Origin: Prorocentrum cordatum | Lineage: Eukaryota; Sar; Dinophyceae; Prorocentrales; Prorocentraceae | DNA: 64,000 bases | Direction of reading: 5' to 3' | Assembly: GCA_963575745.1 (NCBI GenBank) | Contig: CAUYUJ010015260.1 | Coordinates: 976,977-1,040,976 of the forward strand | Part shown: piece by piece, positions 35,116 through 42,626 of the stretch | Layout of the letters: every line of letters starts with the position of its first letter | How positions within the stretch are numbered: position 1 is the stretch's first letter | Made by a program: the position numbers and the translations under genes | Notes under the pieces: generated by a model | What the model was told of the DNA's origin: nothing | What the model saw: the letters and a program-made list of their open reading frames with translations, nothing else | Database searches by the model: none

Positions 35116-35800
35116 GGGGGATTCCTGAGCTAGTGTGCAGTCGGGCCTGTCCCTCGACAGTTATGTTGCATCTTCGAATTTGCACGGATTCGACACGGGG
35201 TCCGACGAGTCCGACATGGATTCGACACAGATTCGACGCGGATAGGGTCGCGACGGGACAGGCAAGGTCCCTCGAGGATGCAACATAATTTCAGGAGATA
35301 TGCAAAAACCGGAAAGATGCTCTCGGGACGATGTTTTTGACCAGTTTTGCACATGTTTGGGGGTATTTTTTTGAAGCTCGCTGAGGGGCAGCGAACGCGA
35401 TCTGTGTTTCTGGGGCGACGGGGGAGAGGGCAATGCTTCTGTAGGGCAAGAGCAAGCATGAGCAGCCCAATCGTGGGCAAGAGCAAACCTGAAATCAGAG
35501 CTTCTCGCGACGGGCGGCGGTAAGGCTTGCTGCTGACCGATCCAGCGCGCCCAGCGAGCGTACGGGGATCTGGCCCTGGAAACAACGCTGCCCCCCCAGC
35601 GACCTTCAACTGGGGGATTCCTGATCTAGTGTGCAGTCGGGCCTGTCCCTCTACAGGAGAAATGCGCAAAAACCGGAAAACAATTGTCTCGGGACGATGT
35701 TGCTGACCAGTCTTGCACCTTTTTGGGGGGTATTGTTTGGCTCTGTTTTCATGTTTCGTCCAGAATTCGCGTCCAGGGGGACATGCCCGACCTGAATCTA
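35116..35800 (+). repeat. Duplicated segment with an insertion in one copy
   Basis: Copy 1 (35116-35400) and copy 2 (35611-35740) share GGGGGATTCCTGA, GTGCAGTCGGGCCTGTCCCT, GCAAAAACCGGAAA, TCTCGGGACGATGTT and GACCAGT.TTGCAC. Copy 1 has an extra 131 bp (35161-35291). The far right (35768-35790) carries GGGGGACATGCCCGACC, complementary to GTCGGGCCTGTCCC. Confidence 0.85.
35161..35291. mobile_element. 131-bp TIR insertion with an empty sister site
   Basis: Starts TTATGTTGCATCTTCGA and carries the complementary TCGAGGATGCAACATAA just inside the right end. CAG flanks both sides (35158-35160 and 35292-35294). The duplicate at 35652-35662 reads CTACAGGAGAAATGC without it. The interior repeats GATTCGACACGG. 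Confidence 0.88.
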
Positions 35801-36235
35801 CTGAGGGCGGCGGTGATCTCCGCGGCCGATCCACGACCGGAGCGTCGCCGGCTGCGAGGCCCTGGACGCCGGCTCCGAGGGTTCCCTGTCCGAGGCGCCC
35901 ACCGCGCAGGTGAACCGTCGCGTGCGAGCCTGGTGGTGCCGAGCTACACCATGCGGGGGAGTGTTCTTCGAAGGAGAACCTGCGTCCGCAATCCAGCAGC
36001 GAGAGATGCCCCAGCCGTATCGGTACCTGCTGGTTTGCCCACGAACGCATCTCTGCTGTGTGTGTGTGTGCGTCGGCCTCCGCAGGGACGGCGCGCGCGC
36101 GCGCTGAGAGCTCGCATCGTATTTGCTCGATGGCGGGCGCGTTCCAGCCGTGCCGCCTGGGTAAAGTCTGTTGCAAGATGTGAGTGTCTTATTCGGGGCG
36201 CGGCCAAGAGGGGGTTGATGACAAGGGGGGTAGAA

Positions 36236-36395
36236 TCATGGCGTGGACCATGATCTTTCTTCAGATTTCATGGGGCCTCGTCTTATTTCATTGCCTCCCT
36301 GGCCCCCCCCCCCCTGGGCCGCGCACATGCCGCTGGCCATGATTTGCGCCCCTTTCTTGGACGCCCCCCTCTTAGCCGACCCCGATTTCTCATAT
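36236..36395 (+). repeat. Dispersed repeat shared with 54187-54345
   Basis: Both carry ATCATGGCG, a CTCGTCTTATTTCA-like stretch, CCTGGGCCGCGCACATGCC and CTTGGACGCCCCCCTCTT. About 160 bp. It does not show strong inverted ends. Confidence 0.7.
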
Positions 36396-36689
36396 GAGTT
36401 GGCATCGTTCGGACGTGTGTGTGTGTGTGTGTGTTTCTTTCTCCTCGGCGGGGGCCATCGAGGGGCATAGAAATAGTATGTCTCTCGGTGTCCTGTGCCC
36501 CGTGAGCCTCCAAACGAACGCCTGCGCGCGTGCGCCAGGCCATTGAGCTGGCCGATGGGCGGCGCTGTCTGCTCCAGTGGCGCTGCTTTGGGGGCCGTCG
36601 CCAGGCCCGCTGGCGCGGCCGGCTGGCTCACGGCCGACGTACCCGAAAGGCCTCGAGCCGTTTACGACAACAAGCGACGTCTTAGAGTG

Positions 36690-36880
36690 CCGTTTTCAAT
36701 ACATGCTCCGCGTGCGGATCATGTATTAAAAATGCAGGGATTTGGTAGTGAAAATAACGACGAGTTCATGCATACATTTATTCACACATTAATCATGTAT
36801 TAAACATCCTATATGTTTAAAAATCCCATGTATCGAAAACTACCCTGCAGACATCGAAACAACGGTCTCTAAGCATGCAG
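36690..36880 (+). repeat. AT-rich dispersed element shared with 59805-59905
   Basis: CTCCGCGTGCGGA, TCATGTATTAAA, ATGCAGGGATTTGGTAG and AACGACGAGTTCATGCATAC occur in both places. Confidence 0.7.
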
Positions 36881-36947
36881 ATACAGGTTTGACATGTGGC
36901 AGGCAGACTGGGGTGGCCATGCGGCCGGCGCCGCAAACCCTGCAAGG

Positions 36948-37167
36948 GGCGGGGGGGGCGACGGCGGAGGCGGCGGCAGCGGCTGCGACGACGACGCTGA
37001 CGCTCCGGTGCCCTTTCGTGAGGCTCTCTTTGGACCCGCTTGTGCTCTGACGGGGGGCCTCTTAGGGGGCTTCTTTGGAAGCTCCGTGGTCACTTGGAGC
37101 CGCCTCGAAGCGGATCTGAGGCCTTTCGAGGTATCAAGGAAAATACGCAAGCACCTTGCAGCAACAG
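36948..37167 (+). CDS. Possible exon, glycine-rich membrane-like segment
   Basis: Reads VPFREALFGPACALTGGLLG then GFFGSSVVTWSRLEADLRPF and ends KHLAAT before a good donor (CAACAG|GTATGAGT). Gly-rich hydrophobic residues could form a membrane helix. An alternative minus-strand reading of the neighbouring 37250-37390 is also natural. No family is recognised. Confidence 0.35.
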
Positions 37168-37487
37168 GTATGAGTGATGAGGGTGCCTCCAGGGGGGGCG
37201 TCCGGGAGGAGGGAGTAGTGGTGTGCGTCAGACATGTAAACAGTGATTCGCACAATTTCAAAAACGGTGCCGAAACGTGCCAAGCAGATGTTCGATACAC
37301 TCGAGAACGATCTTCAAACTTAGCCAGCAGCTCGTACAAGTCCATCCGTCCTATGTACACGTGTTCCTGAGCAACGACTGTGGCCACCACCAGACATTTG
37401 ATATTCGGCGCTCGTGCCCTGGACTGCGCATGGGAGGCACACCGCCCTGCTCAGCGGCTAAGACAGTGGTAGTGTGCCCCGGCTTTG

Positions 37488-37722
37488 TGGGCCCCGGAAA
37501 CGGCAGGGCCGTTTTTTCACCGTTTCCAAAAAAATATCCCTTGAAAATGGAAACTGCAAAAAAACGGCAACCCGAAACGGCAAAAAACGGCTCCAGGATT
37601 GGAATCGGAGCCGGAACCGGTCAAACAACGGCGACGGAACCGGTAAATCAACGGCGTTGGAACTGGAAAATAACGGCAAAACGGAACCGGTAAAAAAACG
37701 GCTCTGTCGTTTCCAGGGCCCA
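37488..37722. mobile_element. TIR element, GTGGGCCC family, copy 3, 9-bp duplication
   Basis: GTGCCCCGG precedes CTTTGTGGG at the left and follows CCCACTAA at the right. TIRs are GGGCCCCGGAAACGGCAGGG and the complement of CTGTCGTTTCCAGGGCCC. Confidence 0.9.
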
Positions 37723-38169
37723 CTAAGTGCCCCGGTCTCCCGCGAGCTGGTGAACTCGTCATGGCATACGGCAGTGGAAGGTCGCAGTCCCAGGTATCGA
37801 AGGCGCCTACGGCAAGCCTTTCGTCGTCCCCTGCCTTTATGGAGACACTCATACGCCAGAAGAACTCAATGCGACAAGCAAGTCTCCAGTTGGAGACATA
37901 CCAGTTGTCGTACTGATAAGAACATATATTACACTTGATCGTAGCCAAAAGACCGAGAAGGTATGCTCGAAATTCCGAGTCCGCCACTAGGGCCGCCGCC
38001 GCAGCTAGAAAACGCTCTCCTCCTCCCCCAGGGGGGGGGCCTCCTCCCTAGGGGCATTCGGCTCGGGCCTTCGGCGCCCCTAGCAAACGATTGGCCGAAG
38101 TCTTGCCAAGCTATTGGAACACAGGTTCTCCGCGGCGTTGTGAACACCCTTGTGCGGGAACATTTGGGA

Positions 38170-38640
38170 GAGGAAGAAAGGGAGAGATGGAGAGAGAGGA
38201 AACAACACATATTTAACAAGAGAGAGAGAGGGAGACAAACAATATAGTGAGAGGGATAGAGAGAGAGAGAGAGACAAAGGTATCGAGAGAGAAAGAGAGG
38301 AGCAGGAGAGGGCGCAGGAGGAAGAGAAATATGATGCCTCTTGGGGGCCTCTTGGGCCTCCTGAGGCCTTCCCGAGGGCCGCTTGGTGGGGTCCTCTGAG
38401 GGACTCATCGAGGAGGCTTCCTGGGGCCCCTTGGGGGCCCCTTGGGGCTACTTGAGGACCCTGGGGATCTACAAAGGGCGCGGGCTTCACTGGGTCATCT
38501 TGGAACGCTTTAGGGCCGTCTGACAGGTCTCTGGGGCCGTCTCGGGCTATCTGAGGGCTCTGGAGCCTCTTCGAGCCATCTGAGGGGCTGGTTGGTCCAT
38601 CTTGGGGCCCTCTTGGAGGCTTCTCGGGCCGCTCAACGTG
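38170..38640 (+). repeat. (GAGA)n tract and CTTGGGGCC minisatellite
   Basis: GAGAGAGAGGGA repeats at 38170-38330, then degenerate CTTGGGGGCCTCTTGGGCC units at 38340-38640. Confidence 0.8.
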
Positions 38641-38837
38641 TGTATATGTTTGACTCTCGGGGCGGTCTGAGCTTGCCAGGAGCTCAGAATGGCGAGAACA
38701 GGAACGTCTGTAAGACGAGCAGTCAGTGTTGGATTCCTGTGAACCTTCCGGATCTTCTTTTTGGAGTAATTTGGAGCGCACCAGGGACCGCTTGGACCGT
38801 GCCACTGGGAACATGTTCGAAGCGTTCAACTGTGGTC

Positions 38838-38998
38838 AGGAGGGAAGGAAACACACAGACACAATTAATCGTCGACTCCCCAGAAAATATTGGAAAATAT
38901 GGGAAGTGGGGGGGGAGACAGAGGCCCAGAAAATATGGGAAAATATGGGGAACATTTTTATTGTGTGTATTTGTTTGTGTGTCCCAGGGCCCCTTCAT
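38838..38998 (+). mobile_element. Dispersed ~160-bp repeat, copy 6
   Basis: GGTCAGGAGGGAAGG, ACACAGACACAATTAATCG, AATATGGGAAGTGGG and TGTGTGTCCCAGGGCCCC in order. 39000-39540 holds a (GGAA)n run (39113-39155) and otherwise nothing recognised. Confidence 0.85.
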
Positions 38999-39663
38999 AT
39001 GGCACGACATCAACCCTTCTTGCAAGCGGCGGGGGCCGGCAGATCTGGTGAGACCCTCGGCCGATCCCGCCACAGAGCACGGACTATGGACCAGAGGCCT
39101 CTTTTCTGCCTGAGGAAGGAAGGAACGAAGGAAGGAAGGAAGGAAGGAAGGAAGGAGGAGGAGGAGGACTGACTAACTGACTATGACTTGGATCCAACGT
39201 GTCGCCAACTGCCTCTGACACTACCTCTTGCCGTGTGGAAAAAAAATTGCAGCATCAATCTGGATCTGTCGGGGCAAGCCCCCTCGCTACGCACAAGTGC
39301 GCGGGTGCCATTCAGCACTCTGACACTGCACGCACCCTACTCCTGCGCTGGCAGGCTAGGGGCATGCGTGCACTCGGATATATAATTATGTGCAGCAGTC
39401 TTGCCTTTGCACGTTTAGCAGCGAGCACTTTAACGTGCTCCGGAACAGCGTTTCCGGAGCACGTTGGAATATCTATGCCGCTGTCTTGCTTTTGCCACGC
39501 TTGCCTCGGCCTCGACTCTTACCTTTGTCCTGCCGAACAGGCTGGGGGCGAGGAGTGAAGGAGGAGGAGGAGGAGGAGGAGGAGGAGGAGGAGGGGGGGT
39601 GGGGGCGCTCCAGAAGGCCTCCTTGAAGCCTCTCGGGGGTCGCTTGGGACCTCCTGAGCTTTG

Positions 39664-39900
39664 TGGGTCCTGGAAACGGCAGAGCCGTTTTTTCACCGCT
39701 GCCGAAAAGAAGTCCCTTGAAAATGGAGACGGCAAAAAGACGGCGACCCGAAACAGCAAAAAAACGGTTCCAGGATTGGAATTGGAGCCGGAACCGGTCA
39801 AGAAACGGCGACGGAACCGGTAAAAAAACGGCGTCGGAACTGGTAAACAAATGGCAAAACGGAACCAGTAAAAAAACGGCCCTGTCGTTTCCAGGGCCCA
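39664..39900. mobile_element. TIR element, GTGGGCCC family, copy 4, 7-bp duplication
   Basis: TCCTGAG lies just outside both ends (before CTTTGTGGG and after CCCACGAAGT). The ends and interior match the other three copies. Confidence 0.88.
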
Positions 39901-39984
39901 CGAAGTTCCTGAGGGTCTCGGACACCATGTTCGGGTCCAGGGCTCACGCCGACAGTTTGGTAGTTCCCTCCTGGAGCCCTCTGG

Positions 39985-40157
39985 TCTAGGCTTCCTAGAT
40001 GGGGTCCGAGTAGATGGTGTCGGAGGATCGCCGATGCATCGCCGATGCATCGACGATGCGGCTCGATGTGGAGACCGTGTTTCCCCACGCCGACGTCGAT
40101 GCATTGCCGACGTCACCGACGCATCGGCGTATTCGGACCCCATCTGGGAGGCCTCCA
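39985..40157. mobile_element. ATGGGGTC/GATGCATCG-family element, copy 2 (short)
   Basis: TCTAGGCTTCCTAGATGGGG at the left, CGGACCCCATCTGGGAGGCC at the right, with a reduced GATGCATCG centre. Confidence 0.78.
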
Positions 40158-40159
40158 TC

Positions 40160-40440
40160 TGGGTATTCTCTTCGGGGCTTCTTCGAGGGCGTGGACGATC
40201 TTGAGGGCCGATCGGGTCGTACTGGGCGCTCTCACGATCGAGCGGGCGAGGAGACGCCTTCTCAATACTGTAGACCTCTTGCACGGGCCGCCCGGGCTTC
40301 AGCACTGGCCAAGATGTGCCCAAGAGGATTTCATGACGGGCTCCGATACAAACTTGGGCTTTGAGCTGGAGCTGTGGGATCCCAGCCACCTTTCCGACGC
40401 TTCAGGACTTGTAGCGTTGGCCGCACCGCGAGCGCCTAGG
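40160..40440 (+). other. Open segment with possible coding text
   Basis: The plus frame gives FMTGSDTNLGFELELWDPSH near 40330-40395, while the minus frame is also open and natural-looking. No domain is recognised. It may be a fragment of a gene or old retroelement. Confidence 0.25.
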
Positions 40441-40539
40441 AGTACCTGTGATCGCCCGTGAATCGGAGTCCGCTCCAGCGTAACCCTCTATGTGGCGCCC
40501 TTGCGAGCACCGCCGAGCAGGCCGTCACGGGTGACATGT

Positions 40540-40945
40540 GCCGCCTCTCGGAGGACGAGGAGACGGACGAGCAAGACGATGAGGACGATGAGGCCCAGAG
40601 CCGAGGAGGAGGAGGAGGGAGAGCACGGGGACGGCCGTCACAGGTTCCGCGTGTCGCCATTGAGGCCGTCACGCGTGACTCTTGTTGTGCACAGGAGGAG
40701 CCAGAGCAAGTGGGCGTAGAAGGTAATACCGTATCCGAGCGAATGGCGACGAGCAGGATGAGGCGGGAAGAGAGGAGGAGGAGGAGGAGGAGGAGGAGGA
40801 GGAGGAGGACGAAAACCCTCATGCGTACATTTGACGTCGGGCAGGAGGAGGATGTGGGTGAGGATAAATATGTGGAGGAGGGTGATAAATCTTGTGGCAC
40901 AGCGAATGAGGATAAGGAGGAGGAGGAAGACGATGAGTAGGAGGA
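40540..40945 (+). repeat. GGA/GAC-rich low-complexity DNA
   Basis: GAGGAGGAGG runs at 40765-40810 and acidic-coding GAGGACGATGAGG stretches. Not taken as a gene. Confidence 0.6.
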
Positions 40946-41084
40946 GGGTCGTTGCATGTGACCCTGTGTCGCCCACAGGAGTAGGGGGGGCGAGAAGGAG
41001 GTGCACGTGCCGTTCTTAGCCACTAGAGAGGCGTAGCTTGTGGCAGACTGTTCCGTGACGTGCCTTCGTCTTCTACGCAGTGGG

Positions 41085-41480
41085 ATTGTTGGGACGCTTG
41101 GCGAATTTGCGGTCGGCCGGTAGGGCATTTCTGGACAGTCTTGGCCTCTTGGGCTCCGTTGCAGGAAAGTCTTGGGAGTATCTTGGGTCGCCATGGGGCT
41201 CTGGAGGCCTCTTTGGCCATGTTGAGGCCCTCTTTGGCCGTTTGGGGGGCTTTCTTGGAGGGCGCCTGGGCCGTCTTGGGCCGACAACAGCCGCAACAGG
41301 AGAGGATGCCCGAATTTTCTCCTGACCAGTTATTGTACCTCCAAGGAGCGCAAGATCGCCCACGAGGCCTCGAAAGAGCCCTCAGAGAGTGGCCCAACAC
41401 CGCCGCTTCGAAAGGCCGCACGAGGGCCCCTAAGGAAATCCCAATACGGCTCCACAGTGGTCCAAGACGGTCCAAGACTG
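41085..41480. repeat. Inverted pair of CTTGGGGCC minisatellites
   Basis: 41085-41290 runs as CTTGGGCCGTCTTGG on plus; 41360-41480 carries the complementary CCAAGACGGTCCAAGAC. Together they could form a large imperfect hairpin. Confidence 0.65.
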
Positions 41481-41634
41481 TTCTCATGCAAGCGCCCCGT
41501 GAGGGAGGAGAAAGAGCAGGTTCCGAGGATTGCAGGGTACGCGCAGGGATGGTCGAACGCAGCGTTTGTGTTGGACAAGGGGGTGCCCCAACTATCTGTT
41601 CACGACGGGCAGTATGCATTTGAAAGAATCACAG

Positions 41635-41798
41635 ATCAGGAGGGAAAAAAACACAGACACAAGTAATCGTCGATTCTCCAGAAAAGATTGGAAACTATGG
41701 GAAGTGTCGGGGGAAGACAGACACCCAGAACATATGGGAGAATATTGGGAATATTTTTATGTGTGTGTATTTATTTGTGTGTCCTGGAGCCCCTTCAA
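41635..41798 (+). mobile_element. Dispersed ~160-bp repeat, copy 7
   Basis: GATCAGGAGGGAAAAAAACA to TGTGTGTCCTGGAGCCCC. All internal landmarks are present. Confidence 0.85.
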
Positions 41799-41910
41799 TG
41801 GAGGGGGAGGGGTGGCACACGTACAGGCCTGACGTTGCAAGCTCGGCTCTTGGATGGAGGTGCGATGACGGTCTCTCGGCAGGACAGGTTGCCGGTTCCC
41901 CTGTGGCCTT

Positions 41911-42034
41911 GGCATCGCTCGGACGTGTGTTTTTTTTCTTCGGCGAGGACCATCGAGGACCATCCTTTATCATTTGGCGAAAAGACCACGCACGAAACCG
42001 AAAAAACACAGGGAATGGACGTCCGAGCGATGGC
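41911..42034. mobile_element. TIR element, ATCGCTCGGACGT family, copy B
   Basis: GGCATCGCTCGGACGTGTG at the left and ACGTCCGAGCGATGGC at the right. GACCATCGAGGACCATCC lies in the middle. 124 bp. Confidence 0.88.
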
Positions 42035-42417
42035 GAGTGTGGCATCTTCAGCGTCTGCATCGCGTCATCTGAGCGCTGGTGCACTGCAGCAGCAAGGCAC
42101 TGCAATGACATAGGCCCTGGGGATGGCATGCCCGCTCCGCATGTGTGCTGCGGGCGTTCCTTGATGCGGCGGACTTGACCACATCACGACGCTGGTTCGG
42201 TGCGTACGCGTGTAGCGATTCGGCGTGTAGCGATTCGCTTCCATGTTCGATTTATTTCTCTGAGTTATGAAACATGGAGACATTCGCAGCCTGGTGGCGC
42301 ACTTGACTGTGCGACCACTCCGAGGCCTCTTGAGGCCACTCGGTTCCGCGCCATTATGTACGTGCTGGATTTGTCCAGGAAAAGTATCATCACAATATTT
42401 GTTTTTATGCCCTGCAG

Positions 42418-42502
42418 CACAAGATCCCTTACGCCAAGTCAGTGCATCGGTCGACTGGGAGCAGTTGGAGTATTGTAGCGCTGTTGATCATCAGCGTTGC
42501 AG
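42418..42502 (+). CDS. Possible upstream exon of the gene at 42627-44990
   Basis: Bounded by acceptor TTATGCCCTGCAG and consensus donor TTGCAG|GTATGT. One frame reads VSASVDWEQLEYCSAVDHQR, natural and acidic. It ends in phase 2, and I could not find an acceptor that links it in frame to the 42627 exon, so membership is not proved. Confidence 0.4.
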
Positions 42503-42626
42503 GTATGTTATTGGCTCGGTTTTGTCAGGATCTGCTCATGGAACGCCCACGATGAATTTTGTAAGCCTGCTCGCGGGGCCCACGTGAGACTTCGGCTGTC
42601 CATCGACCTTGGAGAAGCAGGCCGTC

